Source: Whitmania pigra (taxonomy: Eukaryota > Annelida > Clitellata > Hirudinida > Haemopidae). Taken from it: a stretch of 64,000 bases of DNA. The DNA is taken from positions 17,501 to 81,500 of the forward strand of contig JAJTWR010000017.1 of the NCBI GenBank assembly GCA_021613335.1, in the 5' to 3' direction. This document shows, in pieces, positions 23,576 to 35,900 of this stretch; the stretch's first letter is position 1; each line of letters starts with the position of its first letter. The notes under the pieces are model-generated. The model was not told where the DNA came from and ran no database searches. It was given only the letters and a program-made list of their open reading frames with translations. Made by a program: the position numbers and the translations under genes.

Positions 23576-24726
23576 CAGGAGCTGATTTAGAGGTCCTTGG
23601 CGGGGATTGCACAAAGCAATATTTCTTCAGGCATACTCCCCGGGGAAAGGGCCATTGCCCCTCCCCCGAAGCATAGCCATTGCCCCACCTAAAATAAATT
23701 TGAAAACACAATTTTTTGATGTTGTCAGTGATACAAAAAGTATTTTGCTTGAAATCAGAAATGAAAGTTTCATAACCACCCACCAAGTTAGGAATGAAAT
23801 TTTTAGATCACTTTCTTTCCTCAGCAGAAAAAAGATTTAACTTTGATTAAAGCCGTCACGTTAATTACTACAAAGAAATTGCACTATTTGAGAGATATTG
23901 CAAATCATCTTAACAGATATGAAGAGGTATTGTGAAAGTATCATTAAAGAATTGAAGAAAGATTTAATGATTAATTGATTGAGATTATGCTATTGGCAAG
24001 TTGATTTGGGACCTCAATAAATGTAAGGTCTACAAAACAAAGAAGTCATGAATTTTTGTTATAATTTTTCAATTCTAAATGCATAAGCTCTACATGTGGG
24101 TCTGAAATTTTTTATATTTTTCATGAAGTTTTCATGAAAATATTTGAAAGTGATATGGGATACTGTGAGTTACAAGCACCCCATAAAATCCTTCTTGTTA
24201 ATCATCTGACAACTACTTCATTAAAAAGATCATTTAGCACAATGAACAGGATACTCAGCAAAGCAAGAAATAGAATGAAACCAGAAATGTTAAATCATTG
24301 TACAAGCATTGAAGTACCTGAAGTTCCTGAAGAAATGGATGATTTTCTAGATAGAATAGTAGATTTATACGCTTTTAAAAACTTCGGTGATTTTTGTTTT
24401 TGTTTGTGTGAATGTTATATGTTTTATTATGTTTGTATAGTGTTGTTAGTTATTTAAAATCCTTTTATCGCCAATTTATTTGATTTCCAATTGGTATTTT
24501 GTAAAAAGTCCTACCAGAACTCCTGGAATGACCCTTGAAACATATTGTCCGAAAGAAATCCTGGCATACCAGTGGCAGGTTGCAGGACACAACTACTAAA
24601 ATTTTTGTCGAAAGACATAGATTATTGGAATAACATTTTAAATTAAAATAAAATTTATTTTTACTTAAAATTTTTCTTAAAAATCATAGGGCTGTGGCCC
24701 TCCCAGAACCCCTAATTTCGTTGCTG
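23576..24726. mobile_element. possible hAT-type transposon
   Basis: The left end CAGGAGCTGATTTAGAGG and the inverted right end CAGCAACGAAATTAGGGG are similar but not identical. Flanks GAAGTAAT and GAGCTAAT could be a diverged 8-bp target duplication. A hAT-type transposase fragment lies inside. The boundaries are tentative. Confidence 0.5.
24134..24457 (+). pseudogene. hAT transposase C-terminal dimerisation-domain fragment
   Basis: A 107-residue frame contains LTTTSLKRSFSTMNRI followed by a basic stretch, the hAT C-terminal (Dimer_Tnp_hAT) signature usually written as x-S-x-E-R-x-F-S. The normal Glu is Lys here (LKRSF). Only this end of the transposase remains. Confidence 0.7.
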
Positions 24727-25336
24727 GAGCTAATAGACATCTTTGTTCAAGAAAAGTCGCAGATACCCATCAGAGAAGCCTTAGCTTGTTAGAGAAAAGT
24801 CATGTTTAATTAACCTCTTTTGATTTCTTTGAGGATGTGACATTCATTATCAGGAACAGTCTGATTTACTTCTATTTAGCAGTGACATTTCTTGACAAGA
24901 GAGATTTGGTGTTAAATTGGAGGCATGTAGTATATGTATAATAGATAATTTAATAGTAGATGAACATGTGGTTCAAAATAGGAGAAGAGCTACAGTAATG
25001 GAAGATTAGTCCAGATGATGAGTCACACACCTTATCAGTGCTTGGTCCTTTCTTGTTCACCATCTGCATAATTTATTAAGACTTTGGTATTTCATCAAAA
25101 TTGATGAGAAAAAATATCAAGTTTTCAAAGTTCTCTGAATGGAATCCTTATCGGTTTTTTGTGCTCACCTTATGTCTATCAGCCATGTTATCTCAAAAGA
25201 TAATCAGTGTTTTTCAGGGTCTCTATTAAATATAATATACATTGTTTGGCATTCATTTAAATTATATTTTAGACATTTATATGACACTATTGTTTGTTCT
25301 TTTATGGCAGAAATGAGGGAAATGACTAAGAGCTAA
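24727..25336. promoter_or_regulatory. region upstream of the NIK-like kinase
   Basis: Expected to hold the kinase 5' UTR and promoter. No repeat or regulatory motif is identified. Confidence 0.3.
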
Positions 25337-28300
25337 ATGAAGTTTACTGAAGTTAAGAACAGCACCAGCACTGACAAAAAGTGTGGGAGTTCTGAAACCA
25401 TTTGTCAGTCTCCTGTCATCAGTGAAGGAAATGGAACAACATGTTTGGAAGGTGTTTCATTGACTAAACCTAGAATTGCCTTAGATGAGATTCCTGATGA
25501 AATGTACGATGGTACAAACTTGAACGAACAAGAGATGGTTGAATATTACCATTCAAGGCAGCTGACAAAATGTTGTAACGTTGAGGATGTTGCAGAACTA
25601 ATCGGAGAGGTTATTGAAACTTTATTGTTACTCTACATAGTAGTATTTTAAGTAATTAATCTTTAATTTTAAGAAAATAATAAAAATGTTCTAATGCTCT
25701 CCTTATCATTGCTTATTGTTAATAATGTGTTACGCTTCGACATATTTGTAATCATTAACTTATACACTCCGCCCATTAAATATAGGAAGGCACGTTTTAT
25801 GCAAAATCTTTGAAAGTCAAAAAACAGAATTTCTTCAAATTTTGACATTACATCACCTTATTGCATATAAAATACCTTGTTTAATTTAGACTTCCTAGAA
25901 CAGTTAAAAATTGTAAATTACATAAAAATGTGTTTTTTGGCCACCCCAAAAATATAGAAAGGGGTTTGCTTAGGAGCTATAAAATAAGATTAACAAGGTG
26001 CAAATGAACTTCAAGTAGATTGCTGTGGTATATAAGCAAAATACTTTTAAGAAATTTCCTTTTTTATTTTATTATTGATGGTTTAGTGATGGGTAGAGGT
26101 AAACCTTTGTCAGAAAATGAGAAGGGGCAGATTGAGGCCTTCAGGAAAGCTAGACATTCAAGATTGAAGATTGCTAAAGAGCTCAACAGGTCCCTACATG
26201 TTATTTCTAATTACATAAGTTCCCCTGAAGAATATGGACTCAAGAACTCTCCCGGAAGAAAGGAGAAATTGTCTGCCAAAGAGAATGCTGGTGGGGAGAG
26301 CATCTTCAGGTAAATTTTCTGCAAATCAGCTAAGAACAGAGTTAAATGTGAATGTTTGTAAGAGTACAGTCTTGAATTATTTGAATGCAAGTAAAATTTT
26401 AAGATTTGAAAAGAGATTGAAAGTTCCAGCTCTGTAAGAGCATCACAAAGTTGCCAGAGTTCAGTGGGCCAAAACAGTATAATCAAACAAAGAAGGTTGG
26501 ACCAATGTAATTTTTTCTGATGAAAAAAATTAAATCTAGATGGACCTGATGGTTATCAGTTTTAATGTCATGACCTCAGAAAAGAGAAGGAGCCATTTTT
26601 CAGTAGAAATCATGGAGCTTTCATGGAACAGTCATGATTTGGGCAGGGATTTCACATGACAGAGTCACTGATCTAGCCTATACTTCTACAGGGAAAACAA
26701 AAGTCAGCTGATTATATTAAAGTGTTGCAAAATAATTTTCTGCCTTTTGCTGAAAGGTCGTATGTGCTAATTTTGTATTCCAACATGCATCTAAACTGAC
26801 AAAGAGCTTTTTCCAAGAGAGAAACATGAGGGTTTTGAGCTGGTTAGCTTGGGATAAGTTTACAGACTTGTTTACAAAGATGGAAGACAATTTAACTCCA
26901 AATCAGAGTTGGAAGATGCCATCAGGATGGCCTGAAATCAGCTGGAAGCAGACTTCATACAAAAATTAATTTTGTTGATGGGCAAAAGATGTCTTGATAG
27001 AAAAGTAACACAATTTCATATTAAATAACTTTTTATGTAAAAAAATAAATTTTTATTGTTATTATTGACTTTTGACATTTACTTCCTATCAGTTTTGGGT
27101 GCCACATGGCAAACATTGTTGGGATTTTTTGCTAAGTTTGAAAATAATACTTCACCAAATTTAAAACATAATTTTGGGAGCACTATTTACATAATTTTAC
27201 ATACTAAAATTTTAGAAATTTTCGTGACGTATTAGTTGAGATATCGTAAAAAATTGAGTACTTCCCATATATATTAGGCGTAATGTAGACCATTAACGGT
27301 TTTGTAATATTCATCTAATATTTATTCCTTAAACAGATATCTCTAAGTTTGAATGGCTTGACCTCATCAGTGTTATTTGATTGTCCTGTCATCTTTGAGC
27401 AGTGTCTCCATAAGTGTTTGAGTCCATCCGAGAAATTGTCCTGGTTAAAGAAGTTAACAATTCTCGACAGTAGAGCGAGAGAAGTCCATTGGACTGAAGA
27501 TCAAGAATGTGCTGAAGAAGAGACACCAATTTGCCCACTAATAAGCATAACAAAGTGTCTTTTAGGCCATGTTGGAAATCATCTAGCCACATCTAAATTA
27601 GATCCATGTAATCATTTTCAAGTTATACCTGTGGCTGACGATGCAATAGAGTTAAGTAAGCAACGCATAAAGTTTGTGACTCATCACTTCAGTTTAACCC
27701 TACTCAAGCATGAGAACTCAACTAAATGTCACAACTGTGATGTTGCAGTCGTTCTGTTATACATATTGTCAAGATATATACAAGAAAACACAAGCGTCGA
27801 ACAAGTTCCTGGCCATGATTTAAGAGAATCTAAAGTGCAGTCCATTCCAAGAGAAAATGAGAAGAGGATCACCTTGGAAAATTTAGACTCATCGAGTAAA
27901 TGTTGCTCTTCAATAGCAACTTTCAGACCTAATGGAGGAATTAAATCAAATATTTTCAGTGCAATAAAAACACTTTCTTCTGAGCACTTCGTAAACTCTG
28001 TAGAATTTCAAGACCAAGAAAGTATTTATTTAAATTCAGCATTCGAAGAAGAAGGTTTGATCCATTCTGCTTTGCTGCCTCTTAAAGAAGATGAAAACAG
28101 CTCAGAAAGTCGAAGCGGAACTTGTGAGACCATGCCTCCATCGACTTTGTATTTTGGAACAGAAGAGGAGATGAATGTTGTAAAAGTGACTTATGGTACC
28201 ATGGACAAAGTGCTGGAGTTCTTAAAGAGGGATGTGATTATTTGGAAAAATTCTAACAATAGAGATCAGACAGCTGGAGTTATATTAAATAAATACAAGG

Positions 28301-31043
28301 TTTTGATTTGTGTTTATTATTTAATGTAAAAGAAAGTGTTTGCATTAGTTTTAATGTTTAACTTCCTGCTTAAAATAGCAAATAATCAAGATAAAGAATG
28401 GAAATTACAATGAAGGTGTTCATTACATAAAAGGTACTTCATCTCCACTGGGATCTGGCTGCTCTGGGAAATGTTACCTAGCCAGAGATATTTACACTAG
28501 ACAAGTCTTTTGCCTCAAGATTGTAAATTTATTTTCTTTTATATTTTTTTTGTAATGTGTTTGTTTTTAATAAAAGACATTAATTAATACTTTGCCATGA
28601 CAAATTTAGATTCAAGAAAGTTAATTTTTTCTACATAAATCTAATGATTTTTAGGTTCAATCGTTTAAAAATTCAGAAATTGAAGTTTGGGCTGCTTTGA
28701 GTGATGTAAAAGGGACTCCTAAATTTTATGGAATTTTGTTTCATACTGATTATGTCTTCATTCTCCAAGAATTTATTCATGGTTGGCATCACAAAGCTAA
28801 TGCTGGAGCAGTTTGATTACATTTGAGGGCTGTATACTATACTATTATAAATTATCTTTTAAATCAATTGGAAAACCATAAATTCATTCTCTGTTTGATG
28901 ATCTACCTAACTAGTCATGCACATTTTAAGGTCCTACAGTGGATCAGTTAATAAAACAGAATGAATTTGGGATGAATCTCATATCGTCATTGAAGATCCT
29001 CAAAGGTCTCCTTTTAACCCTTTCAGAACTTCATGAGAGAGATGTTGTTCATAATGATGTGAAGGGTTTGTTTTTAATTCACTTTTAAAGGCTCAGGCTG
29101 TTCATATATAATTCCATTACATCACACTATATATATTGAAGTAGATTGAAGGCTAGAAATAATTGTATTATCTGACTATTGAAAGAACTCTTTACATTGT
29201 AGCTGATAATATTATTCTTGGGAAGCGCCAGGTTTTACTGGACTTCGGTCTCTCGGTGAAATCAACTAATGGAGTGAGGAAAGGAGTGACTCCATGTGGA
29301 AGTCAGTGTCACTGGAGTCCAGAAAAGGCTGCTAGTGAGGAATATGGAGCAAAAAGCGATGTTTGGGCTGCCATTGTGGTGTTCGTCCACATGATATCAG
29401 GATCGTTACCTTGGTTGAAACGATTCAATGGAAGCAAGGCTCTTCATTATATTGTGAGTGCATTACCTCATTATCATTATAATAACAACAAACTTAAGAT
29501 CATAATTGACTACATCAAGCTTTTCTTATGAAAAACTCTTGGAGGATGTATAGATAAAGCTGTTATAAAGACTCACAAATTGTTTCTTTGTTTAATATTT
29601 TAGTAATTTGCTCAAATGTAGATCAAGACAAAGTCTCCACCGTTCCAAGATGTGCCAAAAAATGTACATAGTGATATCTTTGATCTGATCAGAAAGGGAT
29701 GGGATGTTAATGCTAACTCTCGAGCTGATGCTAATGAACTTCTTAATCACAAAGCATTTGATCTTATCGGTCAGCTCATTATTGTAAATTTACCTGCTAC
29801 TCTTAATTAAATTTTGTTTTTTGGATAATTTTCAGAGAATTATACTGAGGAAACAAAGAAGTCCCTTGAATTAGTCAATAGATCTGGAGACAAGAATGCA
29901 GAAGATATTATGAAATTTCAGCTTCAGAGAGGCCAGAAATTACTTGAAGAGCTCCCAAAAGATTTAAATTTTAATCCAACGTTAAAAACAAGGGGCCTAA
30001 ATGCTAAACATGATCCTAACTCAAATTCTACAAGTTCAAAAGATGAAGCTTTAATTATAGATGAAGATGACATTTTGAAGATTTTGGCATCTGCTCCTAA
30101 TTTGTATCTTTCCAAAGAGATATCAGAAGAAGTACGTTCATTTTTTGAGAGTGAAAAAAATAAAGGCAAAGGGTGTGCTGACGAAGATAATTTGATTCTA
30201 AAACTATCTGAGGATTCAAGCAGTCTGGACTCTGACATTAAAAAGAACAGAACCCTGCCAAAAATACCAAAGATAGTTGAAGAACTGTCACTCTCAAGTG
30301 ATGAATCAGAAGAGGATGATGTTAGAAAAGACAGGAATTTGACATCTGAAGGTAAACAATTCATGATAGATGATGTACATATTATATTAACATTTAAATT
30401 AACATGTTTGTAATAATACGCAAATTGTAACTTCATTTATATAGCGCTCCTTCCCATTCGGCTAACCTGCAAATTTGTACTATTGGTATTTTAGATATTT
30501 TTTAACTGCATTAAACATTACAATACTAGGACTGCATACTTGAAATCCAAGTGAATTTTTGTTTTTCATTTTTAATTTCTTTAACAGCTCTGGTACGTGT
30601 ATCACTCGAAGATGGAACTCTGATTTATTCATGCAACCTCAACTCTGGCAGCAACACTTGCTGGTCTGACATAGCTAAAAGATGCAGCTCGGAGGTGGGT
30701 TTTTTCAAGCCAAAAGACCAAATGTGTTTATGTTGGTTCCTGCGAACAATCTGCTTCTAAATTTATTCAGGTACATAACAGAAACATTCCAAGCTTTTAT
30801 TTGATTCTTTATCCATCTGGAGAAAAAATAAATGCCACAGACAATGTAATGGAAACATTGAGAAATAAAGTGCATTCAAATTGGCTTACACCAATCACAC
30901 AAGAATGCAAGGGAACTAGTGAGAATCAGCCCCAGTTAAAGATCATCCAAGCACAGGTTGTCACTATAATTAATGACCTCCAGAAATGGGACTGGAAAGT
31001 TGAAAACAGCCAATTTTTCTCGTGGTGGCGCGACTTAAACTGA
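25337..31043 (+). CDS. MAP3K14: NF-kappa-B-inducing kinase-like protein kinase (NIK type)
   Basis: Ser/Thr kinase of the non-canonical NF-kB route (in vertebrates it activates IKK-alpha). Exons: 25337-25609, 27337-28299, 28379-28522, 28655-28781, 28931-29065, 29203-29453, 29622-29769, 29836-30351, 30588-30694, 30771-31043; total 978 residues (human 947). A long N-terminal region of about 410 residues is followed by the kinase core: glycine loop LGSGCSGK, Lys in FCLKI, HNDVKADN in the catalytic loop (human HGDVKADN, not HRD), DFG, and HWSPE for APE. After the kinase comes a linker with LSLSSDESEED like the human LSLSDDSEK. The C-terminal domain (VRVSLEDGT...DIAKRC...LYPSGE...WDWKVEN) parallels the NIK tail that binds p100 and IKK-alpha. 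The match in both kinase and tail makes another family unlikely. The start at 25337 follows in-frame stops. Confidence 0.9.
25763..27287 (+). mobile_element. Tc1-like transposon in intron 1 of the NIK-like gene
   Basis: The left end TACACTCCGCCCATTAAATA and the inverted right end TACATTACGCCTAATATATA match imperfectly and sit at TA dinucleotides. Transposase remnants lie between. The element makes up about 1.5 kb of the 1.7-kb intron, so the ancestral intron was about 200 bp. Confidence 0.85.
26092..26980 (+). pseudogene. broken Tc1-like transposase
   Basis: Begins MGRGKPLSENEKGQIEAF..., the N-terminal helix-turn-helix region of Tc1-family transposases (xLSxxEKGxIxAF, IAKELNRS, ISSPEEYG). 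Continuity then shifts frame near 26300. Later pieces such as a decayed GPDGY-like run (near 26540) can be followed, but stops abound. Inactive. Confidence 0.8.
30421..30470 (-). repeat. fragment of the GCGCTATATAAATG-tailed SINE
   Basis: About 50 bp in intron 8 of the NIK-like gene matches the two ends of the longer copy at 49088-49343 (ACTTCATTTATATAGCGCTC joined to CCCATTCGGCTAAC). It is an internally deleted copy. Confidence 0.7.
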
Positions 31044-31109
31044 TTTATCCTTATTGTATTTAAGTTTCAAGTCGGTTTATAATAAATTGATCTATCTTGT
31101 CCAATAAAA

Positions 31110-31241
31110 AAAAGTAATGTTTTATTAACGTCCGTTGCATAGCTAGATGATTAGGACAGTGCTCCCGAAGCTCGGTTTGAATCCAGGCTGCCATCGTGAG
31201 AGGCGCAGCCTTGACCGTTAGGCCATGCGAGAGCACGTCTG
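31110..31241 (-). mobile_element. tRNA-derived SINE with 11-bp target duplication
   Basis: Read on the minus strand it has a tRNA-like head with an A box (GGCCTAACGGT) and B box (GGTTTGAATCC is seen on the plus strand as its mirror). A tail follows that contains ATCATCTAGCTATGCAACGG. The direct repeat GTCCAATAAAA flanks it at 31099-31109 and 31242-31252. A second copy in plus orientation is at 48196. It landed about 60 bp beyond the stop codon of the NIK-like gene. Confidence 0.88.
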
Positions 31242-31439
31242 GTCCAATAAAAGTGATTAAGCTTTTGCTCCCAACTTGCTTTTGAGTTCATGGTGGCTCA
31301 CAAAAACATTATCATTTCCAAGCTGTCTAGCTCGAAAGCACATTCCCAAATGAGCCCTAGTCTAATAATTATTAATTAATAACTCAATGACATTTAGTTT
31401 TACATGGCATAAAAAAAAAGATTTAGGGCTCTTTTCATC

Positions 31440-32663
31440 CAGTTTTGTCCGAGTCGTCTTATTCAAAAGCATCTTTTAGCTCCTGAACACTGAAATACTG
31501 CTTTCCATTGGAGTACACCTTCCTAGCAAGCAGTACCCACTTGTTTTCAATGGGGTTCGTGTCTGAGGGCGAGCTGGCCACTTCAGAACCTTCAAAATCC
31601 TCTCCCGGAGAAAAGCTGTTTTTCAGTCCTGATGTGTCTAGCGGGACAATGTCATGCTGAAAAACGACTGAATTATCTCCAAATTTGTCACACACTGTTT
31701 CAACATATTTTTGTGAGTTCTGCTTCCCCTCCACAAAGTTTGGATGAATCACGAGAGGGAATGGCAGCCCAGAGTCATCATTAAACCACCTACGAACTTC
31801 CTTTTAACAAATGTTTTTGGGGCCTTTTGACATCGTGCCAATAATATTTGTAGCCATCTGGACCATCCAAATTCAATTTCTTTTCATCTGAAAAAATAAG
31901 AGTCCCAGTTCATCTCTTTTGTCCAGTTTAGCTGGATCTTCTTGTAAAGCCTCCATTAGAAGTGGCTTGCGCTGACGTTTAACAAACTTCAGAAAGCTAC
32001 TCTTCTGAAGGCACTTGAATATGGTCCATCGACTAACCTCAAAATTTAACTTATTTTGTAAGCCTTTTGTTGAGCTAAACCCTTTGGAAGCTTCACGGAG
32101 AACAACTCGTTTCTCACTTACAGAAAGTTTTTGAGGTACTCCGGGACTAGTTTTTGATCCATAATTTTCAGGATCATTCCAATAGTCTTATAAACCTGCT
32201 AGATCGATTAACCCTCCTAGAAATTCCTGTAATTTAGAAATTCAAGTTTTTGAAGGTTTTTATTTGTCCTTTATAGATAACATTAAGACCCTTTCCAGAA
32301 ACCATCGATAATAACGTAGACTAACAGTACCTATATTACATAACTGAGTTTTTTGAAAATTGGACCATTTATATAGAGCTTTATTATAATAATCAGCTTT
32401 TGTAATTCCCGTAATAAAAAATATGTAAGGGGCAGGAAGATTTTATATTCGGCCACAAAAACCTCGAAAAACATCAAATGCATTTGTAGATGAAATCCCA
32501 ATAATATTAAACTTTTACTGCTAAATTTTATAGTATATTAATTAAATACGACTCTGCGAATTATATAAATGACGTTTGGGTCAAAAATCAGTAGTAATTT
32601 AATAGATATCTGCAAAAATTGTGTGAATCTTGAAACTGGGCCGAGTTTGTACAAAGCACTGTA
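31440..32663 (-). mobile_element. truncated Tc1-like transposon
   Basis: Minus-strand pieces of a Tc1-family transposase span about 31459-32190. They include the N-terminal VPQKLSVSEKR and KRQRKPLL-type runs and the C-terminal QHDIVPLDTS and DTNPIENKWVLLARKVY runs (the final Asp-Glu catalytic region). The right end TTTGTACAAAGCACTGTA at 32646-32663 looks like a mariner/Tc1 terminus next to TA. The matching left terminus was not found, and frameshifts are frequent. Confidence 0.75.
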
Positions 32664-32958
32664 TATGGCCCTCTCATCAATTGACTGCCATATCTCATTA
32701 TTCTATGGGATGCAAATCACTATCCAATAACATTGCAGTCTTGACTTCCCCTAAGTTTACAACTTTTTCAAATCCATAAAACTAGACAAGATGAGGTTGA
32801 ATCAAACTCATAACAAGTTTATTTTGACAAATTCCAAGCAAAGGCACTCAGACCAGAAATGGAGATAAGCGCCAGATAGAAGTTCATCTAAGAAATGACC
32901 AAAACCCTGGTAATTTTTTGTTCCCTGCCATGCGTTGGATGTGTTACGCTGCACGTCC
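32664..32958. other. 3' region of DARS1
   Basis: Holds the DARS1 3' UTR. A minus-strand AATAAA (TTTATT at 32818-32823) lies about 140 bp past the stop codon. Confidence 0.5.
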
Positions 32959-35900
32959 TCATGGTGTTAATCTTTTTGGATCTCTTGGAAACATGCAAGA
33001 CTTCCTGATGTTGTCCAGTCCAAGATAGAGCATGGTAACTCTCTCAAGGCCTATGCCACCTCCAGCATGGGGTGGGGCACCATAACTGAAGGCTTCAACA
33101 TAATCTTTGATTTTCTCCAAATCTGAATTAAGAAATGCATGTGAAGATAAGCATGCTTAATTAACTTCTTAACTTATTGGCCATGTTCAAATGTTCAAAA
33201 CTACAGAAACAAGTCAATCTCCAAATGAGCAATACAAAGCTATTACAAAAACAACACCAACCTATGTTGTGCAGCTTTGCACGCTCAGTCAGGAATTCAG
33301 AAACGTGGATTCGCTGAGCTCCAGAAAGAACTTCTTCTCCCCTCATGAACATGTCATAAGAGTTAGAGTACATCTGAAAACATTTTTTAATTTAAAAACC
33401 ATTACTTGTATATATTTTTATTTAAGATATGATTAGATAAAAATGACCCTAACAAAAACAATGTTACATTTCTAAGAGGAAATAATTAACTTAGAAAAGG
33501 AAGGCCAAAATACAAATTAAAAATGACCGGATTGCTTGGGTCCGGCATCGTGTAGAAAGGTCTAACAGCCAGTGGGAATTTATCCAGAATGTAGAAGTCA
33601 GTGCCATACTGAAAGAGATAAATTAACCAATTACCAAAATGGCTGAAATTAATAGAAAAAATATTTAAAGTGCATTCATTTGAAATCATAACCATACCAG
33701 CAAACTAAGCACCTCCATATAATAATCAAGCATGGCCAGAGATGCACTAAGCCATTGATAGCCATGAAAGCACATTTTTACTTGGAAAATTAATAACTTA
33801 CATGAAGAATCATCCTCACCACCAGTTACTTATCTCACAAAGTTTACTTATTTAAGTAATCAGAAAAATATCAAACTTAATCCTATCCAGCAGTCATCTT
33901 TTTAATCTTAAAGTGATCAAATCCTAAGAGGAACAATCGTTCGCAACACATGGTGGTTCTGACACCTACAGCCTGAGTCAAAAAACATTTCCCCAAAATA
34001 ATGGATATGTAAGAACAAAAACCTTTAACTTGACAAGTTTCCCAAGAAGTTTCTCCTGTGGAGTGCTCAAGTCCTCATCATCTGCAATGGTTTCCCCACT
34101 GTCTCTAAGCATCTTAATTCCCTCAGCAAAGGTGAGCACAAGGCTGAATATAACAAAGAATTAAATCATGTCGAATGCTAAAATGCAGAGTGTGTCAAAT
34201 TAAAGTAATTTATTAATAAAAGTAAGTAATTAAAAATAATTTGAAATTCATGCCACAAGCCATTTGGACACACTCTATTTCTAGCATCTCTCAGCATCTA
34301 CCAACCTTGGATCTAAATATTGGAATGGAGTGTTGGGATATTGCTTGTAGACCGTGTTTATCTCATCCGCATAACTGAAGCAATTAATTAACATTAATTA
34401 CGACAATACCTTTTGCATGAAAAATCATGACACTTACATTGTCTCCAACCCCTTGAAAATTTGAACGAACACATTTCCAATGACATCGAGAACCTCATGA
34501 TAATGCCTGTAGAAGGCCATCTCAATATCAAGGCCAATGAACTCTGTCATGTGGCGATGTGTGTTGCTGTCCTCTGCTCTGAAAACTAAATATTTACTCG
34601 AATGCAGCTTTTGAATACTAATTACATGTCTAACAACTTTGTTTCAATGCGTAAATTAACTCAGATGGTTGCATTCCTGTAAGCATTGGTAAAATACAAC
34701 AGTTTTTATGTGTAAACTCAGCCTGCACAACAACCTGTTAGATGGAACTACATTAATGATTGCCTTCACATTTAATAGATACATACATGCACCCAGAAGA
34801 TCAAATGGCTAAATAATGAATGCAATGTGTACGCAATCCTTTTCGGATGAATTACTTCAGTGGAGGTAGCTAATTAAAACCGCTTACCTGATCCAATGGT
34901 GTAAACACGTTGGAAGTCAGAACACACAGCCATTTGTTTGTAAAGCTGAGGACTTTGTGCCAAGTAAGCCATTCTCTCAAAATAAGGAACCTTGAACACA
35001 TTTGCACCACCTTCAGAGGCAGCTAAAATTGAAATGAACAAGTTTAAGTTTAACAGCAGGTAATAGATGACGTGTCTCCAATGTTAGAGATGAAACCATA
35101 ATCATGAGGATGAGAAAATATCATTTGGATCGCCGTTTCTGATCATTTTGATTGAAGCAAGTTAAACTCAGCCATCACAAATTTCATTCAAAATATCAGT
35201 GCATCAAATCGATTTAATGCTTTAAATCATGTTTGTGCATCAAGGTCAAAAAAAAATTTTCATGATAATTAGACATGAATTGTGATTCCATAGAAAAATA
35301 ATGCTGGCAAGTGGGGGAAAAGCTTAATTATAAAATTAATAATAGTTAAAAAATGTGCCACATACTGGAAATAAACTTAGGAGTGTGAATTTCCACGAAT
35401 CCCTTCTCATTAAGAACCTGTCTGAATAGGTGGCAGACTCCTGCTTGGATCTTAAAGATGGCATGGTTGGTAGGTGTTCTCAAGTCGAGAACTCTGTTAT
35501 CCAATCGAGTATCTAGATTGACAGTAGCCAACCCCTAGACAACACAATAACCAGATTATCACTGCTCTAAATTAATCCTAACAGCCACAAGAAATCCATG
35601 TGGTACTGTTACATTCAGCAAAAGAATGTAATTCACATATTAATTTATAATACTGCTAGTGAGGGACTTACCTCATCTCCCGCAGCCCTCGAAGCATCTT
35701 CAATCAGCAGGGGAAGTCTTGGAGCAGCCGGAGATATCACCCACAACTGGACGATATTGATATTAAGGGTTTTCAAAAGATTATATAATAAACCATCAAA
35801 AGAATAGAATTTATTATCAAGAATAACAAATAATAAATGATAAAAAATGACCAGACAAATAACTATGGCATAAAGTACTTAAACAAGGAAATAATGCAAA

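Noticed and set aside
29924..30436. 170-codon minus-strand frame opposite NIK exon 8
   Set aside because: Ser-rich shadow of the acidic coding exon on the plus strand.
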